From contig NZ_PQNY01000006.1 of assembly GCF_002917885.1 (NCBI RefSeq), positions 62,001 through 126,000 of the forward strand: DNA of 64,000 nt, in the 5' to 3' direction. Both the position numbers and the translations under genes were made by a program. Below, one piece after another: positions 18,739 through 27,763 of this stretch. This stretch comes from Flavobacterium croceum DSM 17960 (GTDB lineage Bacteria; Bacteroidota; Bacteroidia; Flavobacteriales; Flavobacteriaceae). A model generated the notes under the pieces. It was not told the DNA's origin. It saw only the letters and a list, made by a program, of their open reading frames with translations, and searched no databases. Positions within the stretch are counted from its first letter, which is position 1. Every line of letters begins with the position of its first letter.

Positions 18739-20049
18739 ATGCTCAAATACAAGCTACTATTTTTATTGTTGCTATACTCTACCATATCTACTGCACAAAG
18801 TGGATTTCATTGTAATACTACCAAAGATAAAATTGTAATACAAGCTCAATTTATTAACAATCTTGTTATTATTCCTCTAGAAATAAATGGGGTTAAACTA
18901 AATTTTCTGTTGGACACAGGAGTAAAAGAAACGGTTTTATTTAGCTTAGAAGATTCTAATACCGTTAATTTTTCAAATATAGAAAGTATAGAGATAACAG
19001 GTTTTGGTAAAAAAGATCCGTTTTTGGGTTATCGTTCTGTAGATAATAAAGTTTCTATTAATGGATATACCGATGAAAATCATACCTTATATTTAGTACT
19101 CGATGAAGATATAAATATTTCTTCTCAACTTGGTGTTACTGTAAATGGTATTATTGGGTATTATTTTTTTGAAAATTATCCAATACAAATTGACTATCAA
19201 AAGCATCAAGTAATAGTATATAATACTGTATCTAAAAAATGGAAAAAGAAATTAGAAACAAAGTATACTTCTATACCTCTTACTTTTGACAAAGGCAAAC
19301 CTTACATTGCTATTGAAAAAATTAACGATGTGGTGCTTGATAAAAGTAAAAATAATTTTTTGGTAGATACAGGCAATGGAGATGCCTTTTGGGTATTTCA
19401 TCATGCAGAAATTAAAATTCCCGAAAAAACAATTTCTGATTATTTAGGTAAAGGAGCTAGTGGTGAGGTGTATGGACTTAGAGGTAGATTGAAAGAGGTT
19501 AAGTTTGGAACTTACAACATAAAAGAACCTATTGTTGCTTTTCCGGATTCTTTATATATACAAAATATTAATTCATTGAGTAGCCGAAAAGGCTCTGTAG
19601 GTGGCGAGTTATTGAGTCGTTTTAATCTCGTTTTTGATTATCAAAAGGAAAAGTTATATGTAAAACCTAATAAAAAATATCAAGATCCATTTCAATACAA
19701 TATGTCTGGTATAGAAATAGGACATCAAGGACTTGAATGGGTTCAAGAAAAAATTCAAAGCAATTTATCTAATTCTAAAGGAGAAAAAGTAATACAAGAT
19801 TTTAGCTACAAGTTTGATTTAAAACCAATATTTGTAATTACTGCCATTAGACCAAACTCTCCTGCAGAAAAAGCAGGCATACAAAAAGACGATATTATAA
19901 AATCTATAAATGGAACTCGTTGCTATAATTATTCGCTTCAAAAAATAAATGAAATGTTAAAAGAAGAAGAGGGAAAAACAATTCGGTTGGAAATTACTCG
20001 AAAAAATATAGAATTAGAAATCAATTTTAAGTTGGAAAAGATATTATAA
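18739..20049 (+). CDS. Secreted pepsin/retropepsin-like aspartic protease with PDZ domain
   Basis: The protein has 436 residues with an N-terminal signal peptide (about 1-19, ending STAQ). Two aspartic protease half-domains are visible: L-L-D-T-G-V-K-E near residue 58 and L-V-D-T-G-N-G-D near residue 210. Bacterial retropepsin-like proteins often carry a single D-T-G, so one chain may form both halves of the active site. The C-terminal PDZ domain (about 365-430, PNSPAEKAGIQKDDIIKSING) would bind substrate tails. It is probably periplasmic or surface-exposed. It converges on cvfB with no operon partner. Family is confident; substrate unknown. Confidence 0.88.
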   Translation: MLKYKLLFLLLLYSTISTAQSGFHCNTTKDKIVIQAQFINNLVIIPLEINGVKLNFLLDTGVKETVLFSLEDSNTVNFSNIESIEITGFGKKDPFLGYRSVDNKVSINGYTDENHTLYLVLDEDINISSQLGVTVNGIIGYYFFENYPIQIDYQKHQVIVYNTVSKKWKKKLETKYTSIPLTFDKGKPYIAIEKINDVVLDKSKNNFLVDTGNGDAFWVFHHAEIKIPEKTISDYLGKGASGEVYGLRGRLKEVKFGTYNIKEPIVAFPDSLYIQNINSLSSRKGSVGGELLSRFNLVFDYQKEKLYVKPNKKYQDPFQYNMSGIEIGHQGLEWVQEKIQSNLSNSKGEKVIQDFSYKFDLKPIFVITAIRPNSPAEKAGIQKDDIIKSINGTRCYNYSLQKINEMLKEEEGKTIRLEITRKNIELEINFKLEKIL

Positions 20050-20072
20050 AATTAATCAACAATCACTCTTTC

Positions 20073-20903
20073 TTAAGAAACCAGCTCGATACCTTGTGGA
20101 GTAATACGAATTTTGTGCGCTTTGTATAACGAACCTATAGCTTTTTTAAACGATTTTTTACTCATTTTTAAAACTGTTTTTATTTCTTCTGGGTGTGAAT
20201 CATCGTTTAATGCTAAAAAACCTTTATTTGCTCTAAGTTCTTCCAAAATTTGCTGAGCTGCAGGTTCAATATTGTCTACACCTATTGGATGAAACACAAC
20301 ATCTATTTTGCCATCGGGTCTGATATTTTGTATGTAGGCTTTTCGCTTTTTACCTAGTTTTAAATCGTTTTCATAAACTTGATTGGCATATACCAAACCT
20401 TTATATTTATTTTCGATAATTACATTAATTCCTGCATCTGAAAAATGAGAAATCATAACCTCAACTTCTTGCTTGGGTTCTAATTCTATATTTTTAGTTT
20501 CAAAAAACTGATTGGTTTTACTAGAAGCTACCAATCTGTTGGTTTGATCGTCTAGATAGACATATATTAAGTATCGTTTGTCTTTTTCCATAGGGTTTGC
20601 TTGCTCTTTAAACGGAACAAACAAATCTTTTTCCAATCCCCAGTCTAGAAAAGCACCAAATTTGTTGATGTAATTTACTTTTAAATGCGCAAATTCATGA
20701 AGTTGTACATAAGGCTTTAATGTAGTAGCCACCAAACGCTCTTCGTGATCCAAATAAATAAAAACGGATATCTCCTCGCCTATTTCATAACCCTTGGGTA
20801 CATATTTTTGAGGTAATAAAACGTCTTGATTGCCATCGGTTAAAAACAAACCTACTTTGGTAGCTCTATCTATAGTTAATGTATTGAATTTTCCTATTTG
20901 CAT
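20073..20903 (-). CDS. cvfB: CvfB-like S1-domain RNA-binding protein
   Basis: The protein has 276 residues. Successive S1-like beta-barrel segments are seen: residues 1-60 (K-V-G-L-F-L-T-D-G), 70-130 (VNYINKFGAFLDWGLEKDLF) and about 145-210. A C-terminal winged-helix-like region (about 220-276, MSKKSFKKAIGSLYKAHKIRI) completes the CvfB/YitL architecture. CvfB binds RNA and affects virulence-gene expression in Firmicutes; its role in Bacteroidota is not established. It lies 17 nt downstream of menD on the same strand and is probably co-transcribed with it. Confidence 0.9.
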   Translation of the reverse strand: MQIGKFNTLTIDRATKVGLFLTDGNQDVLLPQKYVPKGYEIGEEISVFIYLDHEERLVATTLKPYVQLHEFAHLKVNYINKFGAFLDWGLEKDLFVPFKEQANPMEKDKRYLIYVYLDDQTNRLVASSKTNQFFETKNIELEPKQEVEVMISHFSDAGINVIIENKYKGLVYANQVYENDLKLGKKRKAYIQNIRPDGKIDVVFHPIGVDNIEPAAQQILEELRANKGFLALNDDSHPEEIKTVLKMSKKSFKKAIGSLYKAHKIRITPQGIELVS

Positions 20904-20920
20904 AAATACTTTTTGTAAAA

Positions 20921-22576
20921 TTAGCGCATTGCTTCAAAAAAATGGAGCAAAACTTCATCATTAATGGTTGTTGGTGTAATTATTTCTAAAATTTTTGGGG
21001 CATCATTATTTTCAAAGAAATAAGGCAACGTTTGCTGTAAGTCCTCTAGATTTTGTGCCGAAAAATAATCTAGCCCATACATTTTTGCCAAATACTCTGC
21101 TGTAAGCGTATGTTGGGTTTCAAAATATGTATTGAATACTTCATTTTCGGTATGCCCAGGTAGAATTCTAAAAATACCTCCTCCTCTATTATTAATTAGT
21201 ATTAATTTAAAATTATGAGGAATATAATTGTTCCATAAGGCATTACTATCGTAAAAGAAACCTATATCGCCTGTAATAAAAACCGTAGGTTTGCTGGTAG
21301 TTACAGCAGCTCCAATAGCTGTAGAGGTACAACCATCTATACCGCTTGTGCCTCTATTGCAAAACACTTCTATACTTGAATCTATTTCAAATAATTGTGC
21401 ATATCGTATGGGTGAACTATTGCTAATATGCAATTGTATAGTATGAGGTAAATGTTTTAGTAATACTTCGAAAACTTTTAAATCAGAAAACGGAATGCGT
21501 TCTAAATATTGTACAGCATTTATTTTTCTAGAGGCATTTATTTTTAAAAACTCATGCTGATAATTACTACTGTTTGGTGGAGTATTTTGATAGACTATTT
21601 TCAAAAATTGATTGGCATCTATTTTAAAATGTTGCGATAGCACTCCAAAAGTATCGTAAGCTCTTAAAGTATCTACATGCCAATGCGCTTTGGGTTTATA
21701 TTTTCTAAAAAAAGCTTTAATACGTTTAGAAACAATCATTCCTCCAAATGTAAGCAAGATTTCAGGTTTAAAATTTTCAAAATCTTCTTCGCTAAAAGTG
21801 GTAATGAGGGTATCTATATGATTGATAAAATTGTTGTGATGTACATTTGAAGTTACTTCTGTTAGTACAAGTACCGAAGTGTCATTTCCTAAAGCTTCTA
21901 TGTATTGTTTTTCAACAACATTAGGATACATACCGCCTATTAAAACTATTTTTTTACGAGCTGTATTCCATGTGTATAAAAACTCCGAAAAATCTATAGG
22001 CTCATTCGGCTCTTTTTCAAGAGTAGTAATATTTACAGAAACTTGTAACTCATTTACTGTTTGATACAAAGGCTCTTCAAAAGGAACATTTATATGCACG
22101 GGGCCGCATTTATCTATTGCTATATCTATAGCATTACAAATTAAGGCATCGTTATCTTTTGAAGCATTTTCTGCTAAATTGGCATTGTATAAACTGTGAT
22201 TCTCAAACACGTTTTCTTGACGTATCGTTTGCCCATCTCCAATATCTATTTTATCTTTTGGACGATCGGCTGATACTACAATAAAAGGTATTTGACTGTA
22301 AAATGCTTCTGCCAAAGCAGGGTAATAGTTTAAAAGTGCCGAACCCGAAGTACATACTACGACTACAGGTTTTTGAAGTTGTTGTGCCATACCCAAAGCA
22401 AAAAATGCAGCGCTGCGTTCATCTGGAATGCTATAGGTTTGAAAATCTTGATTGCTCGTAAAACCAATGGTTAAAGGAGCATTTCGAGAACCTGGTGAAA
22501 TTACAATATGTTGAACACCTTTGGCTTTAAAAATCTCAATTACAGATTGTGCCAACGGAATTTTAGGGTAAATCAT
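20921..22576 (-). CDS. menD: 2-succinyl-5-enolpyruvyl-6-hydroxy-3-cyclohexene-1-carboxylate synthase
   Basis: This thiamine-diphosphate enzyme of menaquinone biosynthesis joins isochorismate and 2-oxoglutarate. The catalytic-Glu region is HIVISPGSRNAPL near the N-terminus. The ThDP-binding segment is G-D-I-G-F-F-Y-D-S-N-A-L-W, and N-R-G-G-G-I-F-R is the MenD signature. I start at ATG 22576 (MIYPKIPLAQ, 551 residues). The longer frame from 22651 would contain its own promoter element (22598-22605) and adds an unconserved hydrophobic stretch. Confidence 0.95.
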   Translation of the reverse strand: MIYPKIPLAQSVIEIFKAKGVQHIVISPGSRNAPLTIGFTSNQDFQTYSIPDERSAAFFALGMAQQLQKPVVVVCTSGSALLNYYPALAEAFYSQIPFIVVSADRPKDKIDIGDGQTIRQENVFENHSLYNANLAENASKDNDALICNAIDIAIDKCGPVHINVPFEEPLYQTVNELQVSVNITTLEKEPNEPIDFSEFLYTWNTARKKIVLIGGMYPNVVEKQYIEALGNDTSVLVLTEVTSNVHHNNFINHIDTLITTFSEEDFENFKPEILLTFGGMIVSKRIKAFFRKYKPKAHWHVDTLRAYDTFGVLSQHFKIDANQFLKIVYQNTPPNSSNYQHEFLKINASRKINAVQYLERIPFSDLKVFEVLLKHLPHTIQLHISNSSPIRYAQLFEIDSSIEVFCNRGTSGIDGCTSTAIGAAVTTSKPTVFITGDIGFFYDSNALWNNYIPHNFKLILINNRGGGIFRILPGHTENEVFNTYFETQHTLTAEYLAKMYGLDYFSAQNLEDLQQTLPYFFENNDAPKILEIITPTTINDEVLLHFFEAMR

Positions 22577-22597
22577 TTTTAATGCTAGTATAAGTTG

Positions 22598-22605
22598 CAA
22601 AATTA
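22598..22605 (-). promoter_or_regulatory. -7 promoter element of menD
   Basis: On the minus strand it reads TAATTTTG, an exact TAnnTTTG match, 21 nt before ATG 22576. No clear TTG at -33. Confidence 0.5.
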
Positions 22606-22660
22606 CACTAATAAAAGAATTTTTACTTTTTAAACCGTAAATTTCTTTCACATTATTACT

Positions 22661-22668
22661 TACATTTG
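22661..22668 (+). promoter_or_regulatory. -7 promoter element of the GNAT gene
   Basis: TACATTTG is an exact TAnnTTTG match, 19 nt before ATG 22688. The -33 region is not clear. Confidence 0.5.
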
Positions 22669-22687
22669 AAACAATAAAGTTTTAGCT

Positions 22688-23188
22688 ATGTCTATCGTTA
22701 TACAAACATATCAACCCCATGACTTGGTTTCTATAATAGAAATTATCAATTACAACATTCAAAACACCACATCATTGTACGATTACAACTTGCGTACAAT
22801 AGAACACCAAGAACAAATTTTTCAAGATAAATTAGATAAAGGCTTTCCTATTATAACAGCCAAAATAGATGAAAAAATTGTAGGATTTGGCTACTACAGC
22901 GAGTTTAGAACCCGAGATGCTTACCAATATACTGTAGAACACTCTGTTTATGTAGATCATCATTTTCATCATAAAGGCATTGGTAGTGCTCTGTTGGACA
23001 AACTTATCGAGCTTGCTCAAGTTCAAAACAAACATGTAATGATAGGGGTTATTGATTCTAAAAATAAAAACAGTATCGATTTTCATGTAAAAAAAGGATT
23101 TGAAATTGTAGGTGAAATGAAACAAATAGGATTTAAATTTAACCATTGGCTCGACACGACTTTTGTTCAGAAAATAATCAATAAATAA
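22688..23188 (+). CDS. GNAT N-acetyltransferase, phosphinothricin/methionine-sulfone acetyltransferase-like
   Basis: The protein has 166 residues. The pattern resembles the Pat/MddA subgroup: an N-terminal I-I-N-Y-N-I-Q-N-T-T, a central G-Y-Y-S-E-F-R-T-R-D-A-Y, E-H-S-V-Y-V-D, then the acetyl-CoA motif H-H-K-G-I-G-S-A-L-L, and I-D-S-K-N-K-N-S-I-D-F-H. Such enzymes acetylate phosphinothricin-like amino acid analogues or methionine sulfone/sulfoximine. It is a single-gene unit diverging from menD. Subgroup assignment is by pattern only. Confidence 0.85.
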   Translation: MSIVIQTYQPHDLVSIIEIINYNIQNTTSLYDYNLRTIEHQEQIFQDKLDKGFPIITAKIDEKIVGFGYYSEFRTRDAYQYTVEHSVYVDHHFHHKGIGSALLDKLIELAQVQNKHVMIGVIDSKNKNSIDFHVKKGFEIVGEMKQIGFKFNHWLDTTFVQKIINK

Positions 23189-23296
23189 GGCTAATTTTTA
23201 ATAATATTTTAAAAATTAATGCCAATCAAGTATTTTAAGTAGTAATAATTTAACAACCAATTACACAACATATTAGCAATTGTGGTTTATAAAACG

Positions 23297-23304
23297 TACA
23301 TTTG
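23297..23304 (+). promoter_or_regulatory. -7 promoter element of the DEAD-box helicase gene
   Basis: TACATTTG is an exact TAnnTTTG match, 20 nt before ATG 23325. It lies inside the longer TTG-initiated frame (from 23280), which argues against that start. Confidence 0.55.
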
Positions 23305-23324
23305 TAACCAATTTAAAATACTTT

Positions 23325-25181
23325 ATGAATAAATTTGAACAATTAGGTCTGAATGAATCGCTACTGCTGGCGATAAAAGATCTAGGATTTGAAAATCCGT
23401 CAGAAGTCCAAGAAAAGGCGATTCCAGTACTATTGGAACAAAACACAGATCTTGTAGCCCTTGCGCAAACAGGAACAGGGAAAACAGCGGCATTTGGTTT
23501 TCCGCTAATACAAAAAATCGATGCAGAAGATAGAAGCACTCAAGCTTTAATACTCTCTCCTACACGAGAATTATGCTTACAAATTACCAACGAGATTAAA
23601 CAATACTCAAAATATGTAAAAGGTTTACATACAGTGGCAGTTTATGGAGGTGCAAGCATAACCGAACAAGCCAAAGATGTAAAACGAGGCGCTCAAATTA
23701 TTGTTGCAACACCAGGTCGTATGCAAGATATGATAAATAGAGGCTTTGTAAACATTAAGAATATTAATTATTGTATTCTTGATGAAGCAGACGAAATGCT
23801 CAATATGGGCTTTTACGACGATATTGTTTCTATATTGTCTGACACTCCAGATGAGAAAAATACATGGTTATTCTCGGCTACAATGCCTGCAGAAGTTGCT
23901 AGAATTGCCAAAAAATTCATGGTTTCGCCCGAAGAAATTACTGTTGGTGCAAAAAATTCTGGATCATCTACAGTTTCGCACGAATTTTATGTAGTAAATG
24001 CTCGTGATAGATATGAAGCATTAAAACGATTGGCAGATGCAAACCCTGATATTTTTTCGGTTGTTTTTTGTAGAACAAAAAGAGATACTCAAGCTATAGC
24101 CGAAAAACTTATTGAAGATGGTTACAATGCTGCTGCTTTGCATGGAGATTTATCGCAAGCGCAACGCGATGGGGTAATGAAATCGTTTCGCGGTAGACAA
24201 ATACAAATGTTGGTTGCTACCGATGTAGCAGCTCGTGGTATAGATGTAGATAATATTACACACGTAGTAAACTACCAATTACCCGATGAAATAGAAACCT
24301 ACAACCACCGCTCTGGAAGAACAGGTCGTGCAGGAAAACTTGGTACCTCTATTGTAATTGTTACCAAAAGTGAATTGAGAAAAATTCATGCAATAGAAAA
24401 AATAATCAAACAAAAGTTTGAAGAAAAACCTATTCCATCTGGTATTGAAATTTGCGAAATTCAATTGTTGCATTTAGCCAACAAAATCAAAGATACCGAA
24501 GTAGATCATGAAATAGATAGCTATTTACCTGCTATAAACGATGTTTTACAAGATTTATCGAAAGAAGAATTAATTAAAAAAATGGTTTCTGTAGAATTTA
24601 ATCGTTTTCTTAATTATTATAAAAAGAAAAAAGATTTATCTAATGAAACGCGTGGCGAACGCAATAGCGAAGCTAGAACTTTTGAAGCTGGAGATGCAGT
24701 AAGATACTTTATCAATATTGGATCAAGAGATAATTTTAACTGGATGGATTTAAAAGATTTCTTAAAAGAAACTCTAGATTTAGGCAGAGATGATGTATTT
24801 AAAGTAGATGTTAAAGAAGGTTTCTCTTTCTTTAATACAGATGCAGAACATGTAGACAAAGTAATGGATACTTTGAATGGTTTTGTACTAGAAGGAAGAC
24901 GCATTAATGTTGAAATTTCTAAAAACGACGGAGGTTCACGCAATAGCGGACGTAGAGATCATAATGGTCGAAAATCATCTGGAAGTAGCGACAAGAGAGA
25001 ACGTAGAGATCGAAGCGGAACAGGTTTTAAACCAAGAAACTTTGAAAATAATTCTGAGAGAGGTTTTTCATCTAGACGAGAGCGTACTTCTACTTCAGAT
25101 AAACCAGCTAGACGTTCAGAAAACAAAAGCAATACGCGCTCATTTGAACAAGCTAAAAGCAGAAGAAGCCGAAACGCATAA
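23325..25181 (+). CDS. DEAD-box ATP-dependent RNA helicase with DbpA-type RNA-binding domain
   Basis: The protein has 618 residues from ATG 23325. Helicase motifs in order: Q motif (NPSEVQEKAIP), Walker A A-Q-T-G-T-G-K-T, P-T-R-E-L, D-E-A-D, S-A-T, A-T-D-V-A-A-R-G-I-D and H-R-S-G-R-T-G-R-A-G. After the RecA pair comes a DbpA-like RNA-binding domain (about 475-545, FINIGSRDNFNWMDLKDFL). A basic, disordered Arg/Ser-rich tail of about 75 residues follows. This build matches CsdA/DbpA-type helicases in ribosome assembly and cold adaptation. It is monocistronic. Confidence 0.95.
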   Translation: MNKFEQLGLNESLLLAIKDLGFENPSEVQEKAIPVLLEQNTDLVALAQTGTGKTAAFGFPLIQKIDAEDRSTQALILSPTRELCLQITNEIKQYSKYVKGLHTVAVYGGASITEQAKDVKRGAQIIVATPGRMQDMINRGFVNIKNINYCILDEADEMLNMGFYDDIVSILSDTPDEKNTWLFSATMPAEVARIAKKFMVSPEEITVGAKNSGSSTVSHEFYVVNARDRYEALKRLADANPDIFSVVFCRTKRDTQAIAEKLIEDGYNAAALHGDLSQAQRDGVMKSFRGRQIQMLVATDVAARGIDVDNITHVVNYQLPDEIETYNHRSGRTGRAGKLGTSIVIVTKSELRKIHAIEKIIKQKFEEKPIPSGIEICEIQLLHLANKIKDTEVDHEIDSYLPAINDVLQDLSKEELIKKMVSVEFNRFLNYYKKKKDLSNETRGERNSEARTFEAGDAVRYFINIGSRDNFNWMDLKDFLKETLDLGRDDVFKVDVKEGFSFFNTDAEHVDKVMDTLNGFVLEGRRINVEISKNDGGSRNSGRRDHNGRKSSGSSDKRERRDRSGTGFKPRNFENNSERGFSSRRERTSTSDKPARRSENKSNTRSFEQAKSRRSRNA

Positions 25182-25263
25182 CTGTTAATTAATTGATAAT
25201 AATTACAAAAAAACTGTAATTTATCGCATAGAGTTATTACTTTTAAACTTTCATAAAAGTACT

Positions 25264-26031
25264 ATGAGATATATTACAGTTTTTTTATTGGTTTTTATTC
25301 CACTTACACTTTCTGCTCAAAATTTTCAACGCCAGAAAGTTTCTGCAACCATACACAATAGCCAAAATTTAATGCCTTTGATTAATGTTAATATTATTAA
25401 TATTGATAAGGCAAAAGGCGCTTCAACTAATGAATTTGGCTATTTTGAAATTGAGGCCGAAGCCAATGACACCTTACATATATCTATGATTGGATTTCAA
25501 TCTATTCGAGTAAGAGTAACCAACGACTGGATAAAAAAAGGTTCTACAAAAATTTATCTTACAGAAAAAGCAATTGCGCTAGAAGAAGTAAAAGTAAGAA
25601 AATACAACCTTACGGGTTATTTAGAAATAGACACAAAGTATATTCCAGAAAAAACAGTAAGTTACCGCTACAGTATTTCGGGACTTCCAAATGCCTATGA
25701 AGCAGGCGAAAATTCACCAAAAGCATTCTCTAGAGTTATGAATTCTATATTCAATCCAGCAGATATGCTCTATAATTTCTTTGCTAAAAAACCTAAAGAA
25801 TTACGGAAACTTAAAGACATGAAAAAAGATGATAAGGTTCGTAATTTACTCGAAACAAAATTTGACCGAGAAACCATAGCCGTACTTTTAGGAATTGATA
25901 AAAAAGAAATTGCCGAAATTCTTACCAATTGTAACTATTCTGAGACTTTTATAGAAACTGCCAATGATTTGCAAATACTTGACGCAATAAGTCAATGTTA
26001 TGAAGAATACAAGGTATTAAAGAAAAATTAA
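25264..26031 (+). CDS. Secreted protein with CarboxypepD_reg-like domain
   Basis: The protein has 255 residues with a signal peptide (about 1-18, ending LSAQ). Residues 25-110 form the carboxypeptidase-regulatory-like beta-sandwich typical of Bacteroidota: INVNIINIDKAKGASTNEFG, a D-T-L-H-I-S-M-I-G-F segment, and the closing ALEEVKV. The rest is helical and lysine-rich with no recognised domain. No TonB-receptor barrel is attached, so this is a small stand-alone member, likely periplasmic or envelope-associated. It ends 6 nt before the pseudouridine synthase gene, suggesting co-transcription. Confidence 0.82.
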   Translation: MRYITVFLLVFIPLTLSAQNFQRQKVSATIHNSQNLMPLINVNIINIDKAKGASTNEFGYFEIEAEANDTLHISMIGFQSIRVRVTNDWIKKGSTKIYLTEKAIALEEVKVRKYNLTGYLEIDTKYIPEKTVSYRYSISGLPNAYEAGENSPKAFSRVMNSIFNPADMLYNFFAKKPKELRKLKDMKKDDKVRNLLETKFDRETIAVLLGIDKKEIAEILTNCNYSETFIETANDLQILDAISQCYEEYKVLKKN

Positions 26032-26037
26032 ATCAGT

Positions 26038-27717
26038 ATGGAACTAAATTGTGTAAGGCATTTTAATACCGATGTTTCGAGTATTGCATTGCCCCAAAAA
26101 TTTACATTCCCTTTTTATTACACACCACATACGTTAGCTAAAATTGCTGCCGAAGAACTTCAAGAATATCTCGTAAAACAACAAGATTTTGAACACAATT
26201 TTGGGTTACAACCTCACCAAAACGGTTTAATTATCGGCAAAATGTTTGGTGTGTTGGTTGTAGAACTGCCCAATAAATCTCTTGCATACTTAGCTGCATT
26301 TTCTGGCAAACTAGCCGAAAGTAATTATATTTCATTTTTTGTGCCTCCTGTTTTTGATACACTTCAAAAAAATGGTTTTTATAAAAAAGGAGAAGAATTA
26401 CTCAATCAATACAACAAAGAAATTGAGGCATTTGAAAATAATGTAGATTATATAAAAGAAAAATCTCTTTTAGCCGAAATAAAACAAAAAGCAACAACCG
26501 ATTTATCGTATTTAAAAGAGAAAAATAAATCAAACAAACTACTTCGCGATACAATGCGTAAAAAAGCATTAGAATCTCATAATGAAGATGTAGAACAATT
26601 ACTGTATCAACTTAACGAAGCGAGTAAAAATGATAGCATACTGCTAAAAAAAGCTACTAAATATTGGAATTATTGTATAGAAAATCAAGAAAAAATAGTT
26701 CAAATATTTGATGAACAATTAGCTACATTAAAAGAAAAACGAAAACAAAAATCGGCTAGCCTACAACAACAATTGTTTGAAAATTATTCGTTTTTAAATC
26801 AATATCAAGAATCTAAAAGTTTGGGCGAAATATTTCAGCAAAATCCTCCTGCAGGCGCTGGAGAATGTGCTGCTCCAAAACTTTTGCATTATGCATTTAC
26901 TCATCAGCTAAAACCTATTGCATTGGCAGAATTTTGGTGGGGACAATCTCCAAAATCTGAAATTAAAAAACATAAGCAATACTACCCTGCTTGTATAGGA
27001 AAATGCAAACCTATTTTATCGCATATGCTTCAAGGTATTAAAACCGACAAAAATATGTTGGCAATCAATCCTGCCGAAGGAAAAGAGTTAAAAATTATAT
27101 ATGAAGACGATTACTTGGCAGTAATTTGCAAACCCGAAGAATTTTTATCGGTTCCCGGTAAAGAAATAATCGACTCTGTACAAACTAGAGTACAACAAAT
27201 GTTTCCAAAAGCCACTGGACCATTGGTGGTACATAGACTAGATATGTCTACCTCTGGACTCATGCTTATTGCAAAAACAATTGATATTTATACTGCCTTG
27301 CAAAGTCAATTTATTCAGAGAAAAATAAAGAAAACTTATATTGCTCTGTTAGACGGAGTGATATCAACACCAAAAGGAAGAATAGACTTGCCGTTGCGGG
27401 TAGATTTAGACAATAGACCCTATCAAATGGTTTGTTATGAATATGGTAAACCTGCCACAACAGATTATGAAGTGATTGCTACACAAAACGGAAAAACTTT
27501 AATTCATTTTTACCCTATTACTGGTAGAACGCATCAATTAAGAGTTCATGCCTCGCATCATTTGGGTTTACACACTCCCATTGTTGGAGATGATTTGTAT
27601 GGCACAAAAAACAAAAGACTTTGCTTACACGCTAGCCAATTAGTTTTTACGCATCCTATAACACAAGAACTTTTAACCATAGAAAACCCTATAGATTTTA
27701 ATTCGTCTTATGAATAA
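26038..27717 (+). CDS. RluA-family pseudouridine synthase with long N-terminal extension
   Basis: The protein has 559 residues. The C-terminal part (about 350-555) is the catalytic domain: D-D-Y-L-A-V-I-C-K-P-E, then the catalytic motif H-R-L-D-M-S-T-S-G with the active-site Asp, then G-R-T-H-Q-L-R-V-H. It isomerises uridine in rRNA or tRNA. The extra ~340 residues comprise an N-terminal domain, a lysine-rich coiled coil (about 120-260), and a conserved-looking Cys segment with A-G-A-G-E-C-A-A-P-K and A-C-I-G-K-C-K-P. The extension is about 1.5 times the length of the catalytic domain; its function is unknown. Confidence 0.88.
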   Translation: MELNCVRHFNTDVSSIALPQKFTFPFYYTPHTLAKIAAEELQEYLVKQQDFEHNFGLQPHQNGLIIGKMFGVLVVELPNKSLAYLAAFSGKLAESNYISFFVPPVFDTLQKNGFYKKGEELLNQYNKEIEAFENNVDYIKEKSLLAEIKQKATTDLSYLKEKNKSNKLLRDTMRKKALESHNEDVEQLLYQLNEASKNDSILLKKATKYWNYCIENQEKIVQIFDEQLATLKEKRKQKSASLQQQLFENYSFLNQYQESKSLGEIFQQNPPAGAGECAAPKLLHYAFTHQLKPIALAEFWWGQSPKSEIKKHKQYYPACIGKCKPILSHMLQGIKTDKNMLAINPAEGKELKIIYEDDYLAVICKPEEFLSVPGKEIIDSVQTRVQQMFPKATGPLVVHRLDMSTSGLMLIAKTIDIYTALQSQFIQRKIKKTYIALLDGVISTPKGRIDLPLRVDLDNRPYQMVCYEYGKPATTDYEVIATQNGKTLIHFYPITGRTHQLRVHASHHLGLHTPIVGDDLYGTKNKRLCLHASQLVFTHPITQELLTIENPIDFNSSYE

Positions 27718-27763
27718 TCATTTAATTTTATAATAAAAAAACTACTGATTAAAAAATAAATAC

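Noticed and set aside
24907..25188. A 93-codon plus-strand frame overlapping the DEAD helicase tail
   Set aside because: Alternative frame of the Arg/Ser-rich tail; no start signal and no recognisable domain.
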